Assembly: GCA_050011095.1 (NCBI GenBank)
Contig: JBEKJU010000034.1
Location: forward strand, 1-41,937
Length of the DNA stretch: 41,937 nucleotides
Origin: JBEKJU01 sp050011095
Lineage (GTDB): Bacteria; Desulfobacterota; Syntrophorhabdia; Syntrophorhabdales; WCHB1-27
Direction: 5' to 3'
Shown here one piece after another: positions 8,467 through 16,228 of this stretch (the first letter of the stretch is position 1; every line of letters begins with the position of its first letter). The notes below the pieces were generated by a model. It did not search any database. It worked only from the letters and a program-made list of their open reading frames with translations, and was not told the origin of the DNA. Position numbers and translations under genes: made by a program.

Positions 8467-9519
8467 TTATTCCTTTGGGCCATACTTTCTGATCGCTTCC
8501 TCGACAGCTTCAATCCAGGCCAACAAAGCGGAGACTTCAGACTCCGTGAAGCTACGATTGATTGGGCATTTCAGTTCTCGGCCTGCGGGGCTAAACAAAC
8601 CCGTTGATTGCGCCTTGGCCCGAAGCACCTTGACGACTTCCTCGGGTGCCGCGGTTTTGTTAGTGATGCTGCCCGGTCCGGCCATGGCGGTGTAAACTGA
8701 CTGTTTGTACACACTGTCTTTCGGGTAGCCGTAGCAAACGGCGACATGGTTGCCGCCGAGGTTGACATTGAGGGAAAACCCTTTGGTTCCCCAGTGAATG
8801 GGCATCGACCTGTCCTTTGCGAGTGCCAGTATCCCGGAAAACACTGATTTGCCGTTGTCGTCAAGAGACGCCGTGAATCCGCTTTCGGTCGCCGTTGGCA
8901 GGAAACCGGAAGCCACTTGAGCAGGCTTGTCAGCTTCGTTGCCGACGACAATCTCCTGGGACAGAAGGCGCGTCCCGCCGTCGCCCTGAAAAAAAGTGAA
9001 CTCGACACAGGTAACCCTGATTCCCTTAGACCGAAGGAAAGAAGCCGTCTGCCTTATCTCGGGTGTGACCCGCTGGCCCACAATGACGACCCGTTGGTCC
9101 TTGTTGAAGGAGACGGCTTCGTCGGAGCCGAGCTCGAAATATGCCCGGTGGTGTTCTGCCAGGTTCGATGACTCGTCGCTGAGGTATGAGCGGAGTATGG
9201 CCTCAAGCTGTCCGGTATCCAAACGCGCTGCGAAGGCTGCATACTCAAGGGCCTGGGCGAGGGTGTCAGGTGGCGTTCTATTCCTTTTCAGCTCGACCAC
9301 CACAAGGGTACCCTGCCGGTCAATACCGACAAGGTCGATGAAGCCTCCGAAGTTCGTAACGACCTGACGACCGACGATGAGGATTTTTCCGTCCTCGACG
9401 ATGCCGTCGGGATTGGATTCAAGCCAACCCTCCAGTACGGCCTCTTCGTGATTGACCTGAAACGGCGTCTGAACGTATTCACCGAACTTGCCGTCGCTGT
9501 GTATGTCGAAGAGTCTCAT
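8467..9519 (-). CDS. NucS/EndoMS-like (DUF91) nuclease-domain protein
   Basis: Of 350 residues, the first ~190 match a PD-(D/E)xK nuclease domain of the NucS/DUF91 type. E29-E30 lies in the first helix, D62 in F-I-D-L-V-G-I-D, and the catalytic pair E76 and K78 in V-V-V-E-L-K-R-N. Q89-A-L-E-Y follows, as in that family. The rest (about 200-350) is a separate domain I do not recognise; it may read DNA or bind a partner. NucS itself is a mismatch endonuclease of archaea and actinobacteria, whereas bacterial relatives of this size are usually uncharacterised and often lie near defence genes. Here it sits between toxin-antitoxin cassettes. AAGGA precedes the ATG. Confidence 0.7.
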   Translation of the reverse strand: MRLFDIHSDGKFGEYVQTPFQVNHEEAVLEGWLESNPDGIVEDGKILIVGRQVVTNFGGFIDLVGIDRQGTLVVVELKRNRTPPDTLAQALEYAAFAARLDTGQLEAILRSYLSDESSNLAEHHRAYFELGSDEAVSFNKDQRVVIVGQRVTPEIRQTASFLRSKGIRVTCVEFTFFQGDGGTRLLSQEIVVGNEADKPAQVASGFLPTATESGFTASLDDNGKSVFSGILALAKDRSMPIHWGTKGFSLNVNLGGNHVAVCYGYPKDSVYKQSVYTAMAGPGSITNKTAAPEEVVKVLRAKAQSTGLFSPAGRELKCPINRSFTESEVSALLAWIEAVEEAIRKYGPKE

Positions 9520-9550
9520 GTCATCCTTTCAGTGTCCTCACAGCGTCCTT

Positions 9551-9886
9551 TCAATAGATACAGGCATCAAGTATCGAAAGAACTTCATCGAGCAGATCAT
9601 CCGGGGCCTTTCCGATGGGCTTGGCCTGACGTGCACGGTAATCGATGGACTTGACCTGCTCGACCATCACAAATCCCACCACGTCCGGATTCCCGGCGAC
9701 CATCACGTGAAAAGGGTAACCCCGATCGGTGGTTGTCAGCGGGCATGCGATAGCGAGGCCGGTTTGTTCATTAAAGAGGGTGTTGCTCACGACAAGCGCG
9801 GGGCGACGGCCTTTTTGCTCATGACCCGACTGCGGATCGAAGGTGACGGCGATGAAGTCCCCTTTTTTCGGAACGTACGCTTTCAC
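9551..9886 (-). CDS. mazF: MazF/PemK-type mRNA interferase toxin
   Basis: At 111 residues it has the usual length. The start Y-V-P-K-K-G-D-F-I-A-V-T-F-D-P-Q-S-G-H-E-Q-K-G-R followed by R-P-A-L-V-V-S is a textbook MazF N-terminus, with the conserved catalytic Arg and later L-T-T-T. MazF cleaves single-stranded mRNA at short sequences until bound by MazE. The start is GTG at 9886, directly adjoining the mazE stop (TAAGTG), so expression is coupled. The fold appears intact. Confidence 0.9.
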   Translation of the reverse strand: MKAYVPKKGDFIAVTFDPQSGHEQKGRRPALVVSNTLFNEQTGLAIACPLTTTDRGYPFHVMVAGNPDVVGFVMVEQVKSIDYRARQAKPIGKAPDDLLDEVLSILDACIY

Positions 9887-10135
9887 TTACCAGTCTTCTT
9901 TGCCCACCGGCGCGCCCCAATCCATTTCTTCGGCTTTGTAGGCGTCGGGTATGCGTGATACGAGTTCTTGCAGACTTCGCTTGCCGCGAACGCGTCTTGC
10001 CGGTGTGATGACGATCAGGCCGTCCCGCGCGGTAACGTCGACGTCGTCACCCACCGATATGTGCGCGCCTTCGAGCACATGCTTCGCAAGGCGCAACCCC
10101 TGGCTGTTTCCCCACTTCTGGATTTTCGTCACCAT
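9887..10135 (-). CDS. mazE: MazE-type AbrB-fold antitoxin
   Basis: This 82-residue protein begins T-K-I-Q-K-W-G-N-S-Q-G-L-R-L, the standard MazE DNA-binding beta-strand motif, followed by G-D-D-V-D-V. The acidic C-terminal half (E-E-M-D-W-G-A-P-V-G-K-E-D-W) is the toxin-wrapping tail. The start at 10135 follows GGGGGTG at 6-nt spacing; an upstream in-frame ATG at 10189 overlaps the -35 element and is not used. MazE normally represses its own promoter together with MazF. Confidence 0.9.
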   Translation of the reverse strand: MVTKIQKWGNSQGLRLAKHVLEGAHISVGDDVDVTARDGLIVITPARRVRGKRSLQELVSRIPDAYKAEEMDWGAPVGKEDW

Positions 10136-10160
10136 GTTGACACCCCCTGTGGATATTCTA

Positions 10161-10189
10161 AGTATAGCCAACAGGATATGGGCAGTCAA
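10161..10189 (-). promoter_or_regulatory. mazEF promoter
   Basis: TTGACT (10189-10184) and TATACT (10166-10161) are 17 bp apart, each 5/6 to consensus. The start would be near 10154, about 20 nt ahead of the mazE ATG. Confidence 0.65.
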
Positions 10190-10219
10190 GCCATTGCGAG
10201 GCGAGGCCGGACATGAGGA

Positions 10220-11023
10220 TCACCCGGAGCCGGCTTTTTCGGCGATCAGGCGCAGCGCCTTGTTGTGCCGGTTTCTTTCCTTTCCACAGTGCACTTCTCG
10301 GTGGCAGTTTGGACACAGTGAAACACAATTGCGAACGGTATCTTCACCCCCATCTGACAGAAAAACGATATGGTGAATTTCCAAATATGGCGAGCCGTCC
10401 GATGCCCGTTGAAAGGGTGCAACTGCTCGGCAAAGTTCACAACGCCCTTCCGCTCTGAAAAGAACAGACGCAACCACATCGGGGTTACGCTGGAATTCAG
10501 TGCGTAAAACCTGCAATACAGCGGGGTGGGTTGGCGCTCCAGCCATGCGGCTCTGTCTCTCCATCTCAGAGCTACGTAGTGACTTTGCAGTTCGTTCCTC
10601 CTCTTGTTTTCTATACGTATCCTCCGATACGGGAGCCGCCTGTACCCATTCCAGAATTTTCAGTGCCTCCACGACTTGGGGCCGCATCTCCCAAAGAAAT
10701 CCATCATCCCTGGTCCTGTGGCCGACTGACCACACGGCCCACCATCGGGCGCTGTCATCGGGCCGGAGTTCAGGTACAAAACCCGTCGCATCACAGAACA
10801 TATGCCCCAGGAGACCATACAATAGGTTGACTCTGTAGTGCCCATCTATTGCAGCATGATGGGCAATTTGTTTGGTGTTTGCGGTGTGATTTGGCATTTG
10901 ATACTGCGCCTGCAGAATGCGGTAGTGTTCGGCGCGCATCTTAGGCTGAATTGTCTGGAGACCGGAAATATATGTTTTCACTTCCGGAATAGTTTCAAGG
11001 TCATATGTATCGTATGGATTCAT
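10220..11023 (-). CDS. HNH endonuclease-domain protein
   Basis: From the ATG at 11023 (GAGGGG at good spacing) it has 267 residues. A longer in-frame start at 11149 is unsupported. The C-terminal ~80 residues are an HNH module: zinc pair C-E-L-C (195-198), E-I-H-H (215-218), the Asn at about 232 and C-P-N-C-H-R-E-V-H (237-245). The N-terminal ~190 residues resemble no domain I know; they are rich in Trp/Tyr/His and may read DNA. HNH proteins with extra N-terminal readers are common as restriction (McrA-like) or defence nucleases. Its place among toxin-antitoxin genes fits that, but it is inference. No methyltransferase is nearby. Confidence 0.75.
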   Translation of the reverse strand: MNPYDTYDLETIPEVKTYISGLQTIQPKMRAEHYRILQAQYQMPNHTANTKQIAHHAAIDGHYRVNLLYGLLGHMFCDATGFVPELRPDDSARWWAVWSVGHRTRDDGFLWEMRPQVVEALKILEWVQAAPVSEDTYRKQEEERTAKSLRSSEMERQSRMAGAPTHPAVLQVLRTEFQRNPDVVASVLFRAEGRCELCRAVAPFQRASDGSPYLEIHHIVFLSDGGEDTVRNCVSLCPNCHREVHCGKERNRHNKALRLIAEKAGSG

Positions 11024-11252
11024 CTTCTGCCCCTCGGCACAACAAGTGATTATACAGACGAAATTTTGAATATCCCAGAAGGAACCGGGGACGTTTGGTT
11101 CCCAACGTTCCTTCCCGCACGTCCTTTTCTCTTCTCTCCGGCCGCGCAATGAAACCCTTATAAGCTGCGCATTACCGTTTCTATCATTGCACGAATCGCA
11201 AACAATTCAAAGTATAAATAAGGAAGTCCTTCGCGCCGATCCACCCTCCTTT

Positions 11253-11588
11253 TCACATGTGGGCGGCTTTATCCAGGACCTCTTCGGCCCACTGATTGAG
11301 GCTTTTACCCGCGGTTTTTGCTGTAGCGAGGGCCCTGGCGTGAACCTCGGGAGAAACACGGAGCATCAGCTTGCCGGACGCCGCCTTTAATGGCCTGCGA
11401 CCCGTGGCCGCGCAATCAGTGATATAGTGATCGATGGCCGCCTGAAAATCGTCCCGGAGTTCTTTCACGGTTTCTCCGTGGAACGTGATGCTATCGGTTA
11501 TCCCTATCACCTTCCCGGTAAAAATATTATCCCTTTGATCGAATTCGATCCGGGCCGCATACCCCTTATAGGTCATCACGTTTTTCAT
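11253..11588 (-). CDS. hicB: HicB-family antitoxin
   Basis: The 111-residue protein has a HicB fold at the N-terminus (Y-K-G-Y-A-A-R-I-E-F-D-Q-R-D-N-I-F-T-G then F-H-G-E-T-V). A C-terminal ribbon-helix-helix follows (K-L-M-L-R-V-S-P-E-V-H, then S-L-N-Q-W-A-E-E-V-L), the common domain pair of HicB. The ATG at 11588 follows a perfect GGAGGTG and overlaps the hicA stop (ATGA). HicB neutralises HicA and represses the operon. Gene order is toxin first, as usual for hicAB. Confidence 0.88.
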   Translation of the reverse strand: MKNVMTYKGYAARIEFDQRDNIFTGKVIGITDSITFHGETVKELRDDFQAAIDHYITDCAATGRRPLKAASGKLMLRVSPEVHARALATAKTAGKSLNQWAEEVLDKAAHM

Positions 11589-11839
11589 GGTGTCACCTCC
11601 AATTCTCTCAACCACTCGCGCAGTTCTTCGACCTGATACTTTTTTGCTTCCTTGTCCGGGTGGGGTCGATGAAGGTCCTGTCGACTTTCCTTCAGCTCAA
11701 AGACGATGCGAGAGCCGGCACCTTCCCGGACATTCCCGCCGAGCGCAATTACCAGGGCTTCAATATCGGAAAATACGATACCTCCCCGCGTGGGAACCGC
11801 AAAAATTGCTTCAAGAGTGCGCCGGTGTTTTGCCTTCAT
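11585..11839 (-). CDS. hicA: HicA-family mRNA interferase toxin
   Basis: At 84 residues it belongs to the longer HicA subgroup that begins M-K-x-K-H-R-x-T-L-E and contains S-D-I-E-A-L then G-S-R-I-V-F-E-L and H-R-P-H-P. The double-stranded-RNA-binding-like fold cleaves mRNA. In classical short HicA the catalytic His lies in G-S-H; here the position is Arg, which is usual for this subgroup, whose H-R-P-H-P may supply the His. The predicted promoter puts the start of transcription at the ATG, so the mRNA may be leaderless. Confidence 0.85.
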   Translation of the reverse strand: MKAKHRRTLEAIFAVPTRGGIVFSDIEALVIALGGNVREGAGSRIVFELKESRQDLHRPHPDKEAKKYQVEELREWLRELEVTP

Positions 11840-11844
11840 ATCGT

Positions 11845-11888
11845 ATGATATCAGAATATGCTATCAAGTGCAAGCAAGTTATGATAGC
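11845..11888 (-). promoter_or_regulatory. hicAB promoter with an operator-like inverted repeat
   Basis: TTGCAC (11873-11868) and TATCAT (11850-11845) are 17 bp apart. A perfect 7-bp inverted repeat, GCTATCA (11860-11866) and TGATAGC (11882-11888), spans the -35 element, as expected for a site bound by the HicB ribbon-helix-helix domain. Confidence 0.55.
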
Positions 11889-11930
11889 CCAAGTCCCTGG
11901 CCCCCTGGATGCGCCGGGGGTAGAGGTGTC

Positions 11931-12164
11931 ATGCGCCATCGCCTTTTTTTGCCGGGGAGTATCAGTCTCATTTTGTTATTAGGTGCGCCAGTCGGAAGCG
12001 GTACAAATCTGCTGATATCGGTAAAAGAGGGCAACAGGCAAGTCGTTTACCTTCCCAAGGTGTCCTCCCTGCGCGCGCCGGAACCGCCTGCCTATCCGTG
12101 TATGTCCGCCTTGTCCCCCCAGATTTCCTTCAGGCGCTGGTCGCGGCCGCAATTCCAGCGATAG
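11931..12164 (+). CDS. Possible small exported protein or gene remnant
   Basis: An ATG at 11931 with GAGGTG just upstream opens a 77-codon frame. It begins like a signal peptide (M-R-H-R-L then a Leu/Ile/Ser/Gly stretch) and continues with a plausible V-K-E-G-N-R-Q-V-V-Y-L-P segment. From about 12092 it overlaps the 3' end of the convergent msrA, so at most the first ~55 residues look protein-like. It may be the stump of a lost lipoprotein gene. Weak call. Confidence 0.25.
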   Translation: MRHRLFLPGSISLILLLGAPVGSGTNLLISVKEGNRQVVYLPKVSSLRAPEPPAYPCMSALSPQISFRRWSRPQFQR

Positions 12165-12727
12165 AACTTATAGTGCAGCGGGTTCTTTTTGTAATAGTCC
12201 TGGTGGTATTCCTCGGCCCTATAGAATTCGGAAGCGGGGACAATTTCGGTATGGATAGGTCCGGGGAGTTTTCCTGATTGCTCGAGGGTCTTTTTTGAGT
12301 CCTCCGCCAGTTTTTTCTGCTCTTCGGTATGATAGAAGATCGCGGTCCTATACTGGGCGCCCACATCACAGAACTGCCTGTCTTTGACCGTCGGATCTAT
12401 GTTGTGCCAGAAAACGTCGAGGAGCTTTTTGTAGCCGACCTTCGAGGGATCGTAGACTATCTGAATCGATTCAGCGTGGCCGGTCGTCCCCGATGAAACC
12501 TCTTCGTAGGTCGGATTCTTTTTCTGACCTCCGGTATAGCCCGATGTCACTGAAACCACCCCGTCGAGGCTCTCGAAAGGCGGAACCATGCACCAGAAGC
12601 AGCCGCCCGCGAAGGTGGCCTTTTCCAGCGTGGCCGGGGCTGCCTGGCCGCTGCTTCCGATCACCGTCGAGAACATTGTAAACATGAGACATAGGGGCAA
12701 CACTAGCAAAATCATCTCATTTCTCAT
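12092..12727 (-). CDS. msrA: Exported peptide-methionine (S)-sulfoxide reductase MsrA
   Basis: MsrA reduces S-methionine sulfoxide in proteins or free form. This one has 211 residues with an N-terminal signal sequence (hydrophobic about 5-24, A-x-A-like site near 29), so it acts outside the cytoplasm. The catalytic motif G-C-F-W-C is at 42-46 with C43 nucleophilic. Then come S-G-Y-T-G-G, the conserved E-S-I-Q-I, F-W-H-N-I-D-P-T and E-Y-H-Q-D-Y-Y. The late Cys in Y-R-W-N-C-G could be a resolving Cys. It is a single gene with no msrB partner nearby. Confidence 0.93.
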   Translation of the reverse strand: MRNEMILLVLPLCLMFTMFSTVIGSSGQAAPATLEKATFAGGCFWCMVPPFESLDGVVSVTSGYTGGQKKNPTYEEVSSGTTGHAESIQIVYDPSKVGYKKLLDVFWHNIDPTVKDRQFCDVGAQYRTAIFYHTEEQKKLAEDSKKTLEQSGKLPGPIHTEIVPASEFYRAEEYHQDYYKKNPLHYKFYRWNCGRDQRLKEIWGDKADIHG

Positions 12728-12914
12728 CTATTATCTCCCTTGCCCGTTTCTTTTTAAGGAGAATATACGCATCCTTTGAGGCTCTTGCACGCCTGCGGCG
12801 AGAGGTCGTTGCGTTTGTCATCTTCCATGATTAGAACAAGGTTATATGCCATGGCCGGATAAACGATGGCGAAACCATGCGCGACGACGTGCCGGCCTTG
12901 ACGAGGAGGTTTTC

Positions 12915-13397
12915 ATGGCCGACGGAGCTGTTTCTGTTCCGACACGGGTATTCTTCGGTTTTGTTGCAGGTTTTTTTGCCACCCTCGTCTTTCATCAGTT
13001 GATGTTGGCCCTGCTCTGGGGGGCCGGGGTAGCCCCATTCGGGCCTTTCCCGGTTGCGCCGACCCATCCGTTCAGGGTGCCGGCGGTGATCTCTCTGGCC
13101 TTCTGGGGCGGCATTTGGGGTATTGTGTTTGGGCTGATCGAGTTCGCCTTTCCCCGCGGCTGGGGTTACTGGGTGACGGCAATCCTGTTCGGAGCCATCC
13201 CTCCTTCGTTGGTGGCCCTCCTGATGGTCTTTCCCTTGAAAGGACTACCCATGGGGGGAGGCTGGCATTTCCCCCTGCTTCTGACCGCATTTCTCATTAA
13301 TGGCTCTTGGGGCCTCGGGACGGGGATATTCTTTCGGGCGTTCCTGGCATGGTTGAGAGTTTCGCACGGCCCTTTGGAGACTCACGGAAGGGCATAG
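12915..13397 (+). CDS. Small integral membrane protein
   Basis: It has 160 residues from the ATG at 12915, which follows GAGGAGG. The ATG at 12846 is in frame but has no ribosome site and would add a basic extension. About four membrane segments alternate with short Gly/Pro loops (about 9-35, 55-80, 85-110, 118-145). P-T-H-P-F-R-V-P and W-G-G-I-W-G-I-V-F-G-L look like family motifs of an uncharacterised bacterial membrane family. It is monocistronic, between divergent msrA and the convergent flavoprotein gene. Confidence 0.7.
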   Translation: MADGAVSVPTRVFFGFVAGFFATLVFHQLMLALLWGAGVAPFGPFPVAPTHPFRVPAVISLAFWGGIWGIVFGLIEFAFPRGWGYWVTAILFGAIPPSLVALLMVFPLKGLPMGGGWHFPLLLTAFLINGSWGLGTGIFFRAFLAWLRVSHGPLETHGRA

Positions 13398-13511
13398 TAG
13401 GGCAGCCGTTAATGTTGTAATGAGGCCATGATACCGAGTCGCAATGCCGGTGGCCGCATCGTATTACCTCCTCGACAACGGCGGTCCCGCCGGGAGGCTT
13501 GTGTCGCGCCG

Positions 13512-14945
13512 TTAGCCCTTCCGAACGAGCAGTTTCCTCGCCGCTCTGACGAGGAAACTGCCCTGTAGCCTGTCGATGCGGCTCATTTTCGCGGGCTGTT
13601 TGATTACATCGGAAAAGGTCGGATAGATGTGGATAACCGAGTCGAGCTTATGGAAAGGGATGCCGAACGTCTTGATGACTTGCGCTTCGTGAATCAACTC
13701 GCCCGCCCTGGCGCCGAGGATGTGGGCGCCAAGAAGCCTGTAGGAACGATCGCAGATGAACTTGGCCACACCAAACTCATCCGCTTCGGTCCTGCCGCGA
13801 TCCGTATCGCCATAGCGCCACCGGAAGACCCTGACCCTGTCGCCGGTCCGCTCACGGGCTTCGTCCTCGGTTAGACCCGCATGGGCGAATTCAGGATCGG
13901 TAAACGTGCACCAGATGTAGTTACTGTAGTCTGCCGCCTGCGTCAGGGGAAGGAGCGCGTTGCGCGCCGCGATCCTTGCCTGGTACTCGGCCATGTGCGA
14001 GAATTGGTAGGGACCGGCGACATCTCCGCATGCGTAAATATTGCCGGCCGTTGTCCGGAGCCTCTCATCGACCTTGATGCCCTTTTGAGAGTATTCCACC
14101 CCCGCGGCCTCGAGGCCGAGGCTGTTTACGTTCCCCCTTCTTCCAACTGCGGCGAGGAGCGCTTCGGCTTCGATCCGGCTTCGCCTTCCGTCGGGCTCCT
14201 CCACGGTCAATTCGACGGAATTGTCAATCCATGCGGCGGCTACGGCCTTCGAGCCCGTTCGCAGCGCCACCCCCTGTCGGGATAGCCGGTCCGCGAGAAG
14301 GCCGGATAGCTCTCTGTCCTCTCTAACGAGGATTTGCGCCCCCATCTCGACAACCGTGACCACGACGCCAAGGTAGCTGAAAGCCTGGGCCATCTCGATC
14401 CCTATCGGCCCGCCGCCGAGAATAATCAAGGATCCGGGCAGGCGCCGCAGACCGAATAGCGTTTCGTTTGTAAGGAAGGGAACGCTATCGAGGCCTGGAA
14501 TGGAGGGCACGAGAGGCGACGAGCCGGTCGCGATGATGAACGTGCGGGCGGAAAGCATCGTGTCGCCTATTTCCAGGCGGTGATTATCCCTGAAGCGAGG
14601 GCTTCCGATTATTACCCATATCCCGAGCCGCTCGATCACCTCGGGAGTGTGCCCTTCGTAAACCGCTTCCACGACCGACCGCACATGCGGCAGGATGCCT
14701 TCCTTCGTGACCGGTATCGGCTGCTTCACGTCGAGTCCGACACGTTTGGCACCATTCATCTCGTGAAAGACCCTTGCCGTCTTTATGAGGGTCTTGCTCG
14801 GCACGCACCCATCGAGCGTGCATTCCCCGCCAAGCCTGCTTTTCTCGATAAGCGCCACCTTCCTGCCGACACCGGCGGCGAATTTTGAGGCGACCAATCC
14901 CGCGGCGCCGCCTCCGATCACGACGAGATCATAATCATAGACCAT
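13512..14945 (-). CDS. FAD/NAD(P)-dependent disulfide oxidoreductase, MerA/lipoamide-dehydrogenase-like
   Basis: At 477 residues it is a class I pyridine-nucleotide disulfide oxidoreductase. It has the FAD site G-G-G-A-A-G (11-16), redox pair C42 and C47 in G-E-C-T-L-D-G-C-V-P-S-K, a second Rossmann motif G-G-G-P-I-G-I-E and the FAD-binding A-C-G-D-V-A-G. The dimerisation domain ends with H-I-Y-P-T-F-S-D, where lipoamide dehydrogenases have H-x-H-P-T-x-x-E. Tyr replaces the catalytic His and Asp the Glu, so it is not a standard lipoamide dehydrogenase. It also lacks the C-terminal Cys pair of mercuric reductase. No lipoyl-enzyme or mer genes are near. The substrate is unknown. Confidence 0.85.
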   Translation of the reverse strand: MVYDYDLVVIGGGAAGLVASKFAAGVGRKVALIEKSRLGGECTLDGCVPSKTLIKTARVFHEMNGAKRVGLDVKQPIPVTKEGILPHVRSVVEAVYEGHTPEVIERLGIWVIIGSPRFRDNHRLEIGDTMLSARTFIIATGSSPLVPSIPGLDSVPFLTNETLFGLRRLPGSLIILGGGPIGIEMAQAFSYLGVVVTVVEMGAQILVREDRELSGLLADRLSRQGVALRTGSKAVAAAWIDNSVELTVEEPDGRRSRIEAEALLAAVGRRGNVNSLGLEAAGVEYSQKGIKVDERLRTTAGNIYACGDVAGPYQFSHMAEYQARIAARNALLPLTQAADYSNYIWCTFTDPEFAHAGLTEDEARERTGDRVRVFRWRYGDTDRGRTEADEFGVAKFICDRSYRLLGAHILGARAGELIHEAQVIKTFGIPFHKLDSVIHIYPTFSDVIKQPAKMSRIDRLQGSFLVRAARKLLVRKG

Positions 14946-15149
14946 CTTTCACCTCCCGGTTCTTTGCCACGAGTGGCCATGCTAAATCTATGTCCGACCC
15001 GATGCCGCGGCAATCGCAGGGCGTCGAGCAGCGCGACCGGGCGAAAAGGGGGCGGGAATATGTGGAGTTGCCCCCACTTGATACTTGGAGAGAATTGAAG
15101 GACAATGAAACACCCGAGGGGGACAAGACTTTCAACGGGAGGCATAGCC
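14946..15149. promoter_or_regulatory. Divergent intergenic region
   Basis: This ~200-bp gap separates the starts of the flavoprotein (minus) and uppP (plus) genes and must hold both promoters. I found no near-consensus pair that I would mark. Confidence 0.3.
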
Positions 15150-16025
15150 ATGATTTCCATACTCTCCATCGTCATACTCGCGGCTGTTCAGGGCCTCGCG
15201 GAACTTCTGCCGGTATCCAGCTCCGCTCACGTCATCGTCGCTGAAAAGATGCTCGGTCTGGACCCTACCGCGCCGGAAATGACCCTGCTTCTGGTCATGC
15301 TCCATACAGGCACAATGCTCGCGGTGATCATCTATTTCTGGAGGTCCTGGGCGGACGCGTATTTTTCCTCGTGGGAAAGATCATGGCCCTGGATAAGGCT
15401 TCTCATTCTCGCGACTATTCTGACCGGCATGGTTGGAATGACCGTCAAGACCGCCATCGAGCGATATGTATTCCGCAACGCGCCCAAAGCCGAGATCGAG
15501 CTGCTGTTCGGGAACCTCCCCCTGATGGCCGTCGCCCTTGCGGCCGCCGGAATCCTGATCATCTGGTCCGGGCTCCGATATCACCGCGCTGCGAATGACA
15601 GGGAGGTCCCGGTCCTCGGAAGGCAGGCAGCCTGGATGGGGATTGTACAGGGCCTCTGTCTGCCCTTTCGCGGATTCTCACGATCGGGCGCGACTATTTC
15701 GTGCGGATTATTGACGGGGGCATCAAGGCGGCCGGTCGAGGAATTCAGTTTTGCCCTGGCGGTTATTCTGACGCCGCCCGTGGTGATCCGCGAGACAATG
15801 CGGTTGATCGCGTCACGCCAATCGCTTGAGGCAACAGGCGCCGGATCAATGCCGGGTCTGTTCCTGCCCGGTTTGCTCGGTCTGGTCTTAAGCTTCCTTG
15901 CAGGGTTACTGGCGCTGCGATGGCTGACTCGCTGGCTTGATCGGGGGAGATGGCATTACTTCGGCTACTACTGCCTGTTCGCCGCAATAGTGGTGCTGAT
16001 GCTGCATTTTATGGGGTATTATTAA
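15150..16025 (+). CDS. uppP: Undecaprenyl-diphosphatase UppP/BacA
   Basis: This integral membrane enzyme dephosphorylates undecaprenyl diphosphate to recycle the lipid carrier of cell-wall synthesis and can confer bacitracin resistance. It has 291 residues. Motif 1 is Q-G-L-A-E-L-L-P-V-S-S-S-A-H and motif 2 is F-R-G-F-S-R-S-G-A-T-I-S, where most members have P-G-T-S-R-S-G-A-T. About eight hydrophobic segments are visible. The ATG at 15150 has GGGAGG at 7-nt spacing, better than the in-frame ATG at 15105. Its stop lies inside the inverted-repeat element 16021-16135. Confidence 0.92.
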   Translation: MISILSIVILAAVQGLAELLPVSSSAHVIVAEKMLGLDPTAPEMTLLLVMLHTGTMLAVIIYFWRSWADAYFSSWERSWPWIRLLILATILTGMVGMTVKTAIERYVFRNAPKAEIELLFGNLPLMAVALAAAGILIIWSGLRYHRAANDREVPVLGRQAAWMGIVQGLCLPFRGFSRSGATISCGLLTGASRRPVEEFSFALAVILTPPVVIRETMRLIASRQSLEATGAGSMPGLFLPGLLGLVLSFLAGLLALRWLTRWLDRGRWHYFGYYCLFAAIVVLMLHFMGYY

Positions 16026-16135
16026 CCGTCTCATAATTGTCTTTCTCGCCGTCATTCCGGCGAAAGCCGGAATCCATTACGTTCCTGGATGCCGGATCAA
16101 GTCCGGTATGACAAGGGTATTATGAGACGGTTAAT
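16021..16135. repeat. 115-bp element with 17-bp perfect terminal inverted repeats
   Basis: The ends are 16021-16037 (ATTAACCGTCTCATAAT) and its exact complement 16119-16135. Inside lies the widespread GTCATTCCGGCGAAAGCCGG motif (16051-16070) and its partial inverse before 16112. It overlaps the uppP stop and lies between the convergent uppP and aminotransferase genes, so the long hairpin can serve as a two-way terminator. Related cores are at 18131-18266 and 28868-28895. Confidence 0.7.
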
Positions 16136-16228
16136 AAATGACCCTGCTGCAAGCAGCAGGGAATCCACAAGTTGAAGGGGAGTAAAAATGATGAGTCTTT
16201 GCAAGGCAAAAGCGGGGCGGACCCGGTA

